Shown in pieces: positions 1-8,894 of a DNA stretch of 64,000 nucleotides (positions are counted from its first letter, which is position 1; each line of letters begins with the position of its first letter). The stretch comes from Salinimicrobium sp. TH3. GTDB taxonomy: Bacteria > Bacteroidota > Bacteroidia > Flavobacteriales > Flavobacteriaceae. The position numbers were made by a program, and so were the translations under genes. The stretch is taken from NCBI RefSeq assembly GCF_026676115.1, contig NZ_JAPONB010000003.1:332811-396810 (forward strand), in the 5' to 3' direction. Below the pieces are notes generated by a model. It was not told the origin of the DNA. It searched no databases and was given only the letters and a program-made list of their open reading frames with translations.

Positions 1-18
1 AACCGATTAATCAAACCA

Positions 19-395
19 ATGGCTGACAATTTCGAGAAATTGGAGTGCTGGAAAAAGTGTTTTGAGCTTAAACTTTTAATAAAGGAAAAAGTTATTATAG
101 CTTTGCCGGATTCTGAAAAATTGATTTGCGGTCCCAATTATTAAGAGCCTCCCGCTCAGCAACTGCAAATATTGCAGAGGGATGGGGAAGATATCACTTT
201 AAGGATTATATAAAATATCTGCTGAATGCACGAGGTTCAGTCGCGGAAGTACTGGATCATGCTATTGAAGCTAATTCCTGGAATTATATCAATAATGATG
301 TTTTGAATGAAATAAGTACTACTACTGACTCCTGTATAAGGTTGTTGAATGGTTATATTAAATACTTGAGAAAACAGAATGAAAGCAATGGTTAA
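19..395 (+). pseudogene. Frameshifted four-helix-bundle protein (23S rRNA IVS-type family)
   Basis: Two reading frames together spell one four-helix-bundle protein. The first starts at ATG 19 (MADNFEKLECWKK...) and runs through LPDSEK to about base 120. The second continues with RSQLLRASRSATANIAEGWG from about base 123 to the stop at 395. Restoring one T beside bases 121-122 (gaaaaa-tt-gat) rejoins the frames as EKFDLRSQLL, which fits the family. The family was first seen in intervening sequences of 23S rRNA genes and is common near Bacteroidetes polysaccharide loci; its function is unclear. The second part could still be translated alone from TTG 126, giving 89 residues. A sequencing error cannot be excluded. 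Confidence 0.75.
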
Positions 396-462
396 ACCCA
401 AAATTTAATTGTGAAAAATCCAATTAACTAATTAACCATTTCACCAATTAACTTACAAAAAA

Positions 463-1857
463 ATGAAAATAAAGAACATCTGCTGTATTGGTGCAGGATA
501 CGTAGGCGGACCTACCATGGCAGTTATAGCACAAAAATGTCCCAATATTAATATTACGGTTGTTGATATAAATGAAAAAAGAATCAAGCAGTGGAATGAT
601 CCCGATGTTGAGAAGATTCCAATATATGAGCCCGGTCTTTCTGCCATTGTTAAGGAGGCCAGGGGACGAAATCTTTTCTTTTCAACAGACGTAGATAAGG
701 CCATTGATGAGGCGGATATGATCTTTATTTCAGTTAACACTCCAACTAAAACCTACGGGATTGGAAAAGGAATGGCGGCCGATCTTAAGTATATTGAGCT
801 GTGTGCCAGGCAAATAGCGAGAGTCGCCAAAAATGATAAGATCGTGATTGAAAAGTCAACATTGCCGGTGAGGACTGCAGCAGCTTTAAAAAATATTCTC
901 GATAATACAGGAAATGGAGTGAAATACCAGATTCTTTCCAACCCCGAATTCCTTGCAGAAGGAACTGCTGTTCAGGATCTTTTAAACCCAGACAGAGTTT
1001 TAATTGGAGGGGATATAGAAACTGAAAAAGGAAGGGAAGCTGTAAATGCTTTAGTGGATATATATGCTTCATGGATCCCAAAGGAAAATATTCTTACTAC
1101 CAATGTTTGGTCTTCTGAATTATCAAAACTTACGGCAAATGCTTTTTTGGCTCAGAGGGTTTCCAGTATTAATGCAATGTCACAACTTTGTGAAGTAACC
1201 GGGGCCGATGTTGATGAAGTAGCCCGTGCTGTGGGAAAAGATTCCAGGATTGGACCTAAATTCTTGCAATCTTCAGTTGGTTTTGGAGGCTCCTGCTTCC
1301 AAAAAGATATTTTAAACCTGGTCTATATCGCCCGTAGCTTTAATCTTCAGGAGGTAGCAGATTACTGGGAGCAGGTGATCATTATGAATGACCATCAAAA
1401 AAGGCGGTTCGCGGCAAACATGGTCCAGACCATGTACAATACTGTGGCAGGTAAAAAGATAGCTATTTTAGGTTGGGCATTTAAGAAAGATACCAATGAC
1501 ACCAGGGAATCGGCAGCTATATATGTAGCAGATTATCTATTAAACGAACAGGCAGAAATTGTAGTTTATGACCCCAAAGTAACCGAGGAGCAAATTTATT
1601 CCGACCTTGATTATTTAGGAAGCAGAAGTGGTGATGCTAACCGACAGGCTGTAACTGTAGTGAACGATTCTATTGAAGCTTGTGAAGAGGCCCATGCTGT
1701 TGCCTTGTTAACCGAATGGGATGAATTTAAAGAGCTGGATTGGCAGAAAATCTATGACCAAATGCTAAAACCCGCTTTTCTATTTGATGGTAGAAGGCTG
1801 TTGGAGCCCAAAGCTAAGAAGAAAATTGGCTTCGAATTTTATGCAATAGGTAATTAA
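463..1857 (+). CDS. ugd: UDP-glucose 6-dehydrogenase
   Basis: The enzyme oxidises UDP-glucose to UDP-glucuronate with two NAD+, supplying acidic sugar for the glycan. The 464-residue protein has an N-terminal Rossmann motif GAGYVGGPT (about residues 10-18), the central signature [12 protein letters not shown] and the catalytic cysteine C278 in [10 protein letters not shown]. The C-terminal UDP-binding domain follows, with [12 protein letters not shown]. The signatures look closer to the eukaryote-like UGDH branch than to short bacterial Ugd. A strong terminator follows, so it seems to be the end of its transcript. Its product is the substrate of the UDP-glucuronate 4-epimerase at 18728. Confidence 0.95.
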   Translation: MKIKNICCIGAGYVGGPTMAVIAQKCPNINITVVDINEKRIKQWNDPDVEKIPIYEPGLSAIVKEARGRNLFFSTDVDKAIDEADMIFISVNTPTKTYGIGKGMAADLKYIELCARQIARVAKNDKIVIEKSTLPVRTAAALKNILDNTGNGVKYQILSNPEFLAEGTAVQDLLNPDRVLIGGDIETEKGREAVNALVDIYASWIPKENILTTNVWSSELSKLTANAFLAQRVSSINAMSQLCEVTGADVDEVARAVGKDSRIGPKFLQSSVGFGGSCFQKDILNLVYIARSFNLQEVADYWEQVIIMNDHQKRRFAANMVQTMYNTVAGKKIAILGWAFKKDTNDTRESAAIYVADYLLNEQAEIVVYDPKVTEEQIYSDLDYLGSRSGDANRQAVTVVNDSIEACEEAHAVALLTEWDEFKELDWQKIYDQMLKPAFLFDGRRLLEPKAKKKIGFEFYAIGN

Positions 1858-1894
1858 ATATTGATTATACGGTTAGAGATTTATTATAACTGTT

Positions 1895-1943
1895 ATAGGT
1901 TAAAGCAAAAAAAGACAGGAACATCTTTTTTGCTTTAACCTAT
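1895..1943. terminator. Perfect 18-bp hairpin terminator after ugd
   Basis: Bases 1895-1912 (ata ggttaaagc aaaaaa) are exactly complementary to 1926-1943, with a 13-base loop. The arms begin and end in A/T runs, so the hairpin could stop transcription from either side. It separates ugd from the first sulfate-activation cassette. Confidence 0.75.
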
Positions 1944-1963
1944 TCTCTTTTTCTAACTTTCGG

Positions 1964-1971
1964 TATATTTG
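1964..1971 (+). promoter_or_regulatory. Putative -7 box of the first cysQ cassette
   Basis: TATATTTG matches the Bacteroidetes -7 consensus TAnnTTTG exactly and lies 7 bases before the cysQ ATG. No clear TTG-type -33 element is visible. If the box is used, the transcript would start almost at the start codon, giving a leaderless or nearly leaderless mRNA. Confidence 0.45.
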
Positions 1972-1978
1972 GTGCCCA

Positions 1979-2782
1979 ATGAATGAATATCTAAAAATCG
2001 CGATTAAAGCCTCTCTAGCTGCCGGCACAGAGATCATGAAGGTTTATAATGAAGAGGACTTTCAGGTGGAAGTGAAATTAGATAAATCACCTTTGACTAT
2101 AGCTGATAAAAGAGCTAATGAAGTTATCAATTCTCATTTGAAGCTACTTGGAATACCTATTATTAGTGAAGAGAACGAAGAGGTATCCTATGATGAAAGA
2201 AAGCAGTGGAAGGAATGTTGGATCGTAGATCCTCTCGATGGGACCAAAGAATTTATTAAGAAAAATGGGGAGTTTACAGTTAATATTGCTCTGGTTTCTG
2301 AAGGGCGTCCTCAATTGGGAGTAATTTACGCTCCCGCTCTTAAAACTCTGTATTTCGCAATAGTTTCAGAAGAAAAAGCTTTTAAATTTACTGTTCCTGA
2401 TGATGTAGTCGACCCTAACAAAGTAATTTTAAAGTTTTCTAATGAAATTTGGCCAGAAGTTACATCCAACTATACTAAAGTTGTGGGTAGTCGTTCCCAT
2501 ATGAATGATGAAACAAAAAAGTTCATAGATGATCTTAAGAGCACCAAAAAAGAAGTTCAGGTAGTTTCAAAAGGAAGTTCTCTGAAGTTTTGTCTGCTGG
2601 CGGAAGGTGAAGCCCATCTTTACCCCCGATTTGGACCTACTATGGAGTGGGATACAGCAGCCGGGCAGGCTATTTGTGAAGCGGTAGGTTATTCCTGCAA
2701 GTTCACTGACTCGGGTAAAACTATTTCTTATAATAGGGAAAATTTAAGAAACGATAATTTTTTAGTTTCTTATGAAGGATAA
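1979..2782 (+). CDS. cysQ: 3'(2'),5'-bisphosphate nucleotidase CysQ, copy 1
   Basis: CysQ hydrolyses PAP, the by-product of sulfotransferases, to AMP and phosphate, which relieves product inhibition. The 267-residue inositol-monophosphatase-fold protein shows metal-binding motifs SEENEE (about residue 60), VDPLDGTKEF (about residues 83-92) and the C-terminal EWDTAAGQAI. It starts at ATG 1979 just behind a -7 box and overlaps the DUF2061 gene by 11 bases. It heads the cassette cysQ-DUF2061-cysC-cysD-cysN. A diverged second copy is at 12606. Confidence 0.93.
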   Translation: MNEYLKIAIKASLAAGTEIMKVYNEEDFQVEVKLDKSPLTIADKRANEVINSHLKLLGIPIISEENEEVSYDERKQWKECWIVDPLDGTKEFIKKNGEFTVNIALVSEGRPQLGVIYAPALKTLYFAIVSEEKAFKFTVPDDVVDPNKVILKFSNEIWPEVTSNYTKVVGSRSHMNDETKKFIDDLKSTKKEVQVVSKGSSLKFCLLAEGEAHLYPRFGPTMEWDTAAGQAICEAVGYSCKFTDSGKTISYNRENLRNDNFLVSYEG

Positions 2783-3221
2783 AACCTATAAGCGACACAT
2801 TGCGAAAACTATTACCTGGAGAATAGTAGGAACTCTTGACACTATTTTATTAGCATGGCTTATTTCAGGAAACCCGTCGACAGGGTTGAAAATAGGATTT
2901 GCAGAGGTAATCACCAAGATGGTTTTATATTATTTACACGAAAGAGTTTGGTTTCATGGGGAATTCAGAACTTCTTCGGGAAAATGGAATAGTAGAACAC
3001 GACATATTGCCAAAACCGTTTCCTGGAGAATAGTTGGAACTATGGACACTATGCTTCTCGCCTGGATCATCACCGGGAGCCCCGTTACCGGACTTAAGAT
3101 CGGGTTAGCAGAAGTAGTAACCAAAATGCTCCTGTATTATTTACATGAAAGAACGTGGTACAAAATCGACTATGGCCTTCCGGCTAGGAGAACCAAAAGA
3201 CTTGGAGATGGAGAGACTTAG
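2772..3221 (+). CDS. Tandem DUF2061 membrane protein, copy 1
   Basis: This 149-residue protein consists of two head-to-tail DUF2061 units joined by a short hydrophilic linker. Each unit carries HIAKT.(T/S)WR(I)VGT.DT..LAW, then a glycine-rich turn (SGNPSTGLKIG or TGSPVTGLKIG), and ends K(M)LYYLHER.W. Each unit probably forms two membrane helices. The family has no settled function. It overlaps cysQ and lies ahead of cysC, so it belongs to the sulfate-activation cassette; a role in moving sulfate or a nucleotide is speculation. The first unit begins 20 bases after the end of the CysQ signature, as it does in the second copy. Confidence 0.88.
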   Translation: MKDKTYKRHIAKTITWRIVGTLDTILLAWLISGNPSTGLKIGFAEVITKMVLYYLHERVWFHGEFRTSSGKWNSRTRHIAKTVSWRIVGTMDTMLLAWIITGSPVTGLKIGLAEVVTKMLLYYLHERTWYKIDYGLPARRTKRLGDGET

Positions 3222-3522
3222 AGACTTGGGTACGAGGAGAAAAATGATCAGAAGTCGGTGATCCGTGATCAGTATCAGTATTGAAAACAGGGGGGAGCAG
3301 TTGTCATTTCGACAGAGCCTTTTCTTTTGAGAAAAAGAAGGAGGCGACGAGAAAGCGCAGCTTCGACGTAGTCAAATCTCATCGTTTAAAAAATAACAAT
3401 AGAAAGCGAGAGTGGAAAACGAGAACGAAGAGTCTTAATCTGAGGAACTAATGAATTAACAATTCTTGAATCCCCAATAAACAAATCCCGAATTAACGAA
3501 AACAGAATATATTTCTTAACCT
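3222..3522 (+). other. Non-coding spacer with degenerate intergenic repeat
   Basis: I see no gene in these 301 bases. Bases 3299-3385 contain gtcatttcgac, gaggcgacgag and caaatctcatcg, resembling the dispersed intergenic repeat often seen in Flavobacteriaceae genomes, here interrupted and degenerate. In the second cassette the same position is only 83 bases long and lacks this element. The spacer may reduce coupling between DUF2061 and cysC in copy 1. Confidence 0.4.
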
Positions 3523-4116
3523 ATGACCAACATTGTAAAGCATGATTATCATATAAACCGGGAGGACCGCAACATACAGAATAACCACAATTCTTTTGTC
3601 ATTTGGTTTACTGGACTTTCAGGTTCAGGAAAATCAACCATCGCAAACAAGCTTGAAAAACGCCTTTTTGAAGAGGGTATAAAAGTCTACGCTTTGGATG
3701 GAGATAATATTCGGAGTGGTTTGAGCAAAGGACTCAGTTTTACCCGTGAGGATCGATGGGAAAACAATAGAAGAATATCCGAAGTAGCAAAACTTTTCAT
3801 GGATGCCGGCATGATTGCGATAACTGCTTTCATCTCTCCTTTAAAAGAAGATAGGGATCAGGCAAAAAAGATAATTGGAAGAGAAAATTTTATTGAAGTT
3901 TTCATAAACACCCCTCTGGAGGTTTGTGAGGAAAGAGACGTTAAAGGTTTCTATAAAAAAGCAAGGGCAGGGAAAATTGAGAATTTTACCGGCATCAGTG
4001 CGCCTTATGAAGCTCCCGTGAGGCCGGATTTTGAAATAAAGACCGAAGAAGAATCTGTCGAAGATGCAGTAGCAAGACTTTTCAGCTTCTTACAACAAAA
4101 AATGAAAGTAAAATGA
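3523..4116 (+). CDS. cysC: Adenylylsulfate kinase CysC, copy 1
   Basis: CysC phosphorylates APS to PAPS, the sulfate donor for sulfotransferases. The 197-residue protein has the P-loop GLSGSGKS at residues 31-38, the APS-binding region LDGDNIRSGL and FISPLKEDR, and the lid-region FTGISAPYEAP near the C-terminus, all normal for a stand-alone CysC. It overlaps cysD by 4 bases (ATGA), so the two are probably translationally coupled. Confidence 0.95.
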   Translation: MTNIVKHDYHINREDRNIQNNHNSFVIWFTGLSGSGKSTIANKLEKRLFEEGIKVYALDGDNIRSGLSKGLSFTREDRWENNRRISEVAKLFMDAGMIAITAFISPLKEDRDQAKKIIGRENFIEVFINTPLEVCEERDVKGFYKKARAGKIENFTGISAPYEAPVRPDFEIKTEEESVEDAVARLFSFLQQKMKVK

Positions 4117-5018
4117 GTAAATATTTTTTGAATTACCTGGATGAGTTGGAATCTGAGGCTATTTTTATCCTTCGGGAGGTATGGGCTCAATTCGAGAATC
4201 CGGTCATCCTGTTTTCGGGAGGAAAAGATTCTATCCTGGTTACTCACCTGGCTAAAAAGGCATTTTATCCAGCAAAAATCCCTTTTGCATTATTGCATGT
4301 GGATACAGGCCACAACTTTCCGGAAACCCTTCAGTTCCGGGATGATCTTGTTAATAAATTAGGAGTGAAATTAATAGTTGGATCTGTTCAGCAATCTATT
4401 AATGACGGAAGGGTGGCTGAAGAAAGAGGGAAAAACGCCACCAGAAATGCATTGCAGATTACCACCCTACTGGATACCATCGAAGAACATAAAATAGATT
4501 GCGCTATTGGCGGAGGTAGAAGGGATGAAGAAAAAGCGCGTGCAAAGGAAAGATTCTTTTCTCACAGGAATGACTTTGGGGAATGGGATCCTAAAAATCA
4601 GCGTCCTGAACTATGGAATCTTTTAAATGGTAAACATTTTGAAGGGGAGCATTTCAGGGCTTTTCCTATTAGCAACTGGACAGAAATGGATGTTTGGAAT
4701 TATATTAAAAGAGAAAATATTGATATTCCATCATTGTATGTTGCCCATAAAAGGGAGGTAGTTTGGAGGAGTAATTCGTGGATTCCTGTTTCTGAATTTC
4801 TTAAACTTGAAGAAGGGGAGGAGATCCATAACAAAAAGATTCGTTTTAGGACTTTAGGAGACATTACTATTACAGGGGGAATTGAGTCGGAAGCCGATAG
4901 TTTAGAAAAAATAGTGGAGGAAGTTGCCGCGATGCGAAAGACTGAAAGAGGAGATCGTAGTGATGATAAAAGAAGTGAGACGGCGATGGAGGATAGAAAA
5001 AAACAAGGATATTTTTAA
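4113..5018 (+). CDS. cysD: Sulfate adenylyltransferase subunit CysD, copy 1
   Basis: CysD is the catalytic subunit of the CysDN ATP sulfurylase, which makes APS from ATP and sulfate. The 301-residue protein has the PP-loop FSGGKDS (residues 34-40), then GGGRRDEEKARAKER and the conserved ending RSETAMEDRKKQGYF. It overlaps cysC by 4 bases and is 2 bases from cysN, a compact operon. Against the second copy I count 32 substitutions and no gaps over 301 residues, about 89 percent identity. Confidence 0.95.
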   Translation: MSKYFLNYLDELESEAIFILREVWAQFENPVILFSGGKDSILVTHLAKKAFYPAKIPFALLHVDTGHNFPETLQFRDDLVNKLGVKLIVGSVQQSINDGRVAEERGKNATRNALQITTLLDTIEEHKIDCAIGGGRRDEEKARAKERFFSHRNDFGEWDPKNQRPELWNLLNGKHFEGEHFRAFPISNWTEMDVWNYIKRENIDIPSLYVAHKREVVWRSNSWIPVSEFLKLEEGEEIHNKKIRFRTLGDITITGGIESEADSLEKIVEEVAAMRKTERGDRSDDKRSETAMEDRKKQGYF

Positions 5019-5020
5019 AA

Positions 5021-6277
5021 ATGGAGATCAATAACAACCAACTACTACGATTCACTACCGCCGGGTCTGTCGACGACGGTAAATCCACCCTCATAGGCCG
5101 GCTTTTATATGATTCCAAATCTATTTTTGAAGACCAACTGGAGTCTGTAAGTGCCACCAGTGCAAAAAAAGGTCATAAGGGTGTGGATCTGGCGCTATTT
5201 ACCGATGGACTAAGGGATGAAAGAGAGCAGGGAATAACTATAGATGTAGCATATAGATATTTTACTACTCCAAAAAGGAAGTTTATTATTGCAGATACTC
5301 CGGGGCATATTCAATATACAAGGAACATGGTTACAGGGGCCTCTACAGCAAATGCTGCAGTAATTTTAATTGATGCCCGCCATGGTGTGATTGAGCAGAC
5401 GAAGAGACATTCCTTTATTGCGTCTTTATTAAATATTCCCCATCTCATTGTGTGCATAAATAAGATGGATCTTGTCGAATATTCTGAACAAAGGTTCAAT
5501 GAGATCATTGGGCAATTTGAAGAATTTTCTTCGAAACTGCTTATGAAGGATGTGCGATTTATTCCAATAAGCGCTTTGGATGGAGATAACGTGGTGAACC
5601 GATCAGAGAAGATGGATTGGTACCAGGGAGGAACTTTACTGAATATCTTGGAAACCCTGCACATTAGCAGCGATATTAATAAAATTGACGCTCGATTCCC
5701 AGTCCAGACTGTTCTGAGACCTCAAAGTGAAGAACATCGGGATTATAGAGGGTACGCAGGGAGAGTAGCCAGCGGAATTTATAGATTAGGAGATGAAGTG
5801 GCTGTACTTCCTTCCGGTTTTACTTCGCGTATATTTTCGATGAATTCAGGAGAAACAGAACTGGAAGAAGCTTATGCTCCAATGTCTATAGCGATGACCC
5901 TGGAGGATGATATTGATGTGGGGCGGGGAGATATGATCGTTAAATTGAATAATCAACCCGAACCTGTACAGGAATTTGATGTAATGTTGTGTTGGCTAAA
6001 TGATGATTCGGCAAAGCCAAGAGCCAAATATACAGTTATGCATACTTCTAATGAGCAGCGTATAATGATCAAGGAAGTTATCTATAAAGTTGATATTAAT
6101 ACCTACGAGAGAATTGAGCAGGATAAGTCTCTAAACATGAATGATATCGCACGGGTCAAACTGAGATGCACCAAGCCATTAATGCTTGACTCTTACAGGG
6201 ACAATAGAAACACAGGAAGTATCATATTAGTGGACGAAAATACAAATGAGACAGTGGCTGCGGGAATGATGGTTTAA
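5021..6277 (+). CDS. cysN: Sulfate adenylyltransferase subunit CysN (GTPase), copy 1
   Basis: CysN is the GTPase that drives APS formation by CysD. The 418-residue protein has an EF-Tu-like G domain: P-loop GSVDDGKST (residues 15-23), DTPGH and NKMDLV, followed by beta-barrel domains. There is no fused CysC domain at the C-terminus, consistent with the separate cysC. It ends the first cassette. The next gene (wzx) follows after 83 bases that contain a possible promoter. Confidence 0.95.
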   Translation: MEINNNQLLRFTTAGSVDDGKSTLIGRLLYDSKSIFEDQLESVSATSAKKGHKGVDLALFTDGLRDEREQGITIDVAYRYFTTPKRKFIIADTPGHIQYTRNMVTGASTANAAVILIDARHGVIEQTKRHSFIASLLNIPHLIVCINKMDLVEYSEQRFNEIIGQFEEFSSKLLMKDVRFIPISALDGDNVVNRSEKMDWYQGGTLLNILETLHISSDINKIDARFPVQTVLRPQSEEHRDYRGYAGRVASGIYRLGDEVAVLPSGFTSRIFSMNSGETELEEAYAPMSIAMTLEDDIDVGRGDMIVKLNNQPEPVQEFDVMLCWLNDDSAKPRAKYTVMHTSNEQRIMIKEVIYKVDINTYERIEQDKSLNMNDIARVKLRCTKPLMLDSYRDNRNTGSIILVDENTNETVAAGMMV

Positions 6278-6308
6278 TTTGATTCACAACTTATAAGGCT
6301 CGTTTGTG

Positions 6309-6316
6309 TACTTTTG
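6309..6316 (+). promoter_or_regulatory. Putative -7 box upstream of wzx
   Basis: TACTTTTG fits TAnnTTTG and lies 44 bases before the wzx ATG. The nearest TTTG upstream (6278-6281) is 27 bases away, longer than the usual spacing, so the match is only partial. It may give the flippase module its own start in addition to read-through from cysN. Confidence 0.35.
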
Positions 6317-6360
6317 AGGTGGTACTAATTAAAAATTCATGATGCTATGATATATTATCA

Positions 6361-7797
6361 ATGTCATTAAAAAAAGTAGCTACAACTGGTTTCCTGTGGA
6401 CATTTGCTCAACAATTTGGAAACCAGGCAGTAAGTTTTATTGTCTCCTTAATTTTGGCCAGGATTCTTTTACCAGCCGAATTCGGTTTGATAGGAATGGT
6501 AGCTATTTTCATTGCAATTGGTAATACCCTTCTAAATTCAGGATTGACCCAATCTCTCATTAGAAGTAAAGATCTTGATCAGGAAGATTACTCTACAGTG
6601 TTTTATTTTAATCTAATAATGAGCTTAATTTTATATGTAATAATATATTTTTCAGCTCCTCTAATTGCTAAATTTTACGATCAGGAAATCTTAATCAACA
6701 TATTAAGATTGTATTGTTTGACTTTTGTGATTTCTGCCTTTGGTGCGGTTCAATTGGCCCGGTTGACAAGATCAATGGATTTTCGTACGCAGACAATAAT
6801 CGCAATTCCTGCTTCAATTGTGGGAGGAGTTACAGGAGTTTATATGGCTTATAACGGTTATGGCGTTTGGAGCTTAGTTTGGAGCAGTATTATTACAATA
6901 GCGGCGAGTACTTTTCAACTGTGGGTGTATTCCCAATGGTCACCAGCTTTAGTTTTCAATTTCTCCAAATTTAAAGATCATTTTAATTTCGGTTATAAAC
7001 TGACTCTTTCAGGCATAATAGATAAAATCTTCAATAACTTGTTTTTAATAGTCATAGGAAAGTTCTTTTCCCCTTCACAGGTTGGTTTCTATACCAGGGC
7101 CGAGACAATGAAACAATTGCCGGTAACGAATATTTCAACTGCCTTGAACAAAGTGACTTATCCATTATTTGCTACGATTCAGGATGATGATGTACGTTTA
7201 AAAAACATATATAAAAGATTGATGAAAATGGTACTTTTCGTCATTGCCCCAGTTCTTGTATTCTTGGCAGTACTTGCAGAACCTACCTTTAGATTCCTAT
7301 TCACTGAAAAATGGTTGCCTGCTGTTCCTTACTTTCAAATTTTGTGTGCTACAGGTATTTTGTATCCTTTACATGCTTACAATTTAAATATTCTCAAGGT
7401 CAAAGGTAGAAGTGATTTGTTCCTCAAACTTGAGATAATAAAGAAAACCCTGATAATATTAGCTATAGTCATTGCTCTTCAGTTTGGGGTAATGGCACTT
7501 CTTTATGGACAGGTAATTGTTTCTCTTGCAGCATACTTTATAAATTCTCACTATTCGGGAAGATTTATAAATTATCCGGCTTTACAACAGATCAAAGATA
7601 TTTTTCCCATTCTTCTTTTATCTATTATTACAGGTGGTTCAATCTGGACAATCGATAGGTTTTTTTTAATTGATACTGCGGATATCTCCAGAATTTTAAT
7701 CGGTGGCTTAACAGGGGCATTTCTTTATATAGGACTTTCTCTTATATTAAAGTTTGAAAGCATTTTTGAACTTATTAATCTATATCAAAAAAGATGA
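6361..7797 (+). CDS. Wzx-type lipopolysaccharide/exopolysaccharide flippase (MOP superfamily)
   Basis: This 478-residue, strongly hydrophobic protein has about 12 predicted membrane segments. It opens with FLWTFAQQFGNQAVSFIVS and LARILLPAEFGLIGM, typical of the WzxC-like polysaccharide transporter branch. Such proteins flip undecaprenyl-linked repeat units across the inner membrane for Wzy polymerisation. The candidate polymerase is far away at 39256. The stop overlaps the start of the aminotransferase gene by 4 bases (ATGA). Confidence 0.9.
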   Translation: MSLKKVATTGFLWTFAQQFGNQAVSFIVSLILARILLPAEFGLIGMVAIFIAIGNTLLNSGLTQSLIRSKDLDQEDYSTVFYFNLIMSLILYVIIYFSAPLIAKFYDQEILINILRLYCLTFVISAFGAVQLARLTRSMDFRTQTIIAIPASIVGGVTGVYMAYNGYGVWSLVWSSIITIAASTFQLWVYSQWSPALVFNFSKFKDHFNFGYKLTLSGIIDKIFNNLFLIVIGKFFSPSQVGFYTRAETMKQLPVTNISTALNKVTYPLFATIQDDDVRLKNIYKRLMKMVLFVIAPVLVFLAVLAEPTFRFLFTEKWLPAVPYFQILCATGILYPLHAYNLNILKVKGRSDLFLKLEIIKKTLIILAIVIALQFGVMALLYGQVIVSLAAYFINSHYSGRFINYPALQQIKDIFPILLLSIITGGSIWTIDRFFLIDTADISRILIGGLTGAFLYIGLSLILKFESIFELINLYQKR

Positions 7798-8873
7798 TTC
7801 CAGTTACAAAAACCTTTTTACCTCCAATAGAGGAATACCAGAAAATCATTAAAGTAATATGGGAGAAGAATTGGATCACCAACAGAGGTGATCTCGTCAA
7901 TAAATTAGAAGATCAAATAAAGACCAAGCTTGGTATTTGGGGTGTTATTGCCACGGCTAATGGTACTTTGCCGATCCAAATAGCCTTAAAATTGTTGGCG
8001 CGGAATGGAGAAGTAATTACCACTCCGTTTAGCTACGTGGCAACTACGGCTGCAATAGTTTGGGAGAATTGTACGCCTGTGTTTGTAGATATTCATCCTG
8101 AATATTTAACTATTGATGAAACTAAAATAGAAGCAGCTATTACAAATAAAACAACGGCAATTCTTGCCACCCATGTCTACGGCAATCCTTGTAATGTTTT
8201 AGAGATTGAGAAAATAGCTGCAAAACACAATCTTAAGGTTATTTATGATGCTGCTCATTCATTTGGAGTCAACTACAATGGACAATCAATCTTTAATTAT
8301 GGAGATATAAGCACTTGCAGTTTTCATGCTACAAAGATTTTCCATTCTGGAGAAGGAGGAGCTATGTTTTGCAAAGATTTTTCGTTGGGATTAAAAATGT
8401 TTTATAGTCATAATTTTGGCCATAGTGGTGAAGAAGATTTTGTTGGTTTGGGAATTAATGCTAAAATGAGTGAACTCCAGGCAGCCATGGGTTTATCTAT
8501 TTTGCCTTACCTCGACCAGTTAATTGAAAAACGAAAGAAGTTAGTTACAGCATATAAAGAATACCTTTTATTTGATCACTTGAGGGATCTACAAATCCGA
8601 GAAGCTACAGAATGGAACTATAGTTACTACCCGGTAATCTTTGATACGGAAGAAGATTTGCTCCGGGTCAAGACTAAACTAAATGCAGAAGAGGTTTTTC
8701 CACGACGATATTTTTATCCTTCTCTGGAGAGCCTTAATTATGTGAAATCACCAGCTATGGAAATTTCACATAGTATTTCGCGAAGAATTCTATGCCTACC
8801 TCTTTTTGAAAGTCTGGATTTAGAAGAAGTCAGGAAAATCTCAGATTTGATCAATCTGACGTTGAAGACTTGA
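7794..8873 (+). CDS. DegT/DnrJ/EryC1 family PLP-dependent sugar aminotransferase
   Basis: The family transfers an amino group from glutamate to a nucleotide-linked 4-keto (or 3-keto) sugar. The 359-residue protein has the PLP lysine K181 in FHATKIFHSGEGGA, preceded by YDAAHSFGV, which holds the cofactor aspartate. The N-terminal GTLPIQIALKLL segment and an RRYFYPSL substrate-binding segment are also present. It is coupled to wzx by a 4-base overlap. The exact sugar is unknown; FdtB/QdtB-like and WecE-like dTDP-sugar aminotransferases are the closest types I recognise. No matching dehydratase lies next to it. Confidence 0.88.
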   Translation: MIPVTKTFLPPIEEYQKIIKVIWEKNWITNRGDLVNKLEDQIKTKLGIWGVIATANGTLPIQIALKLLARNGEVITTPFSYVATTAAIVWENCTPVFVDIHPEYLTIDETKIEAAITNKTTAILATHVYGNPCNVLEIEKIAAKHNLKVIYDAAHSFGVNYNGQSIFNYGDISTCSFHATKIFHSGEGGAMFCKDFSLGLKMFYSHNFGHSGEEDFVGLGINAKMSELQAAMGLSILPYLDQLIEKRKKLVTAYKEYLLFDHLRDLQIREATEWNYSYYPVIFDTEEDLLRVKTKLNAEEVFPRRYFYPSLESLNYVKSPAMEISHSISRRILCLPLFESLDLEEVRKISDLINLTLKT

Positions 8874-8894
8874 TTTAAAATAGAAGTATAAGAT

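Noticed and set aside
785..1081. Minus-strand open frame of 98 residues inside ugd
   Set aside because: Shadow of a well-supported gene, without any recognisable domain.
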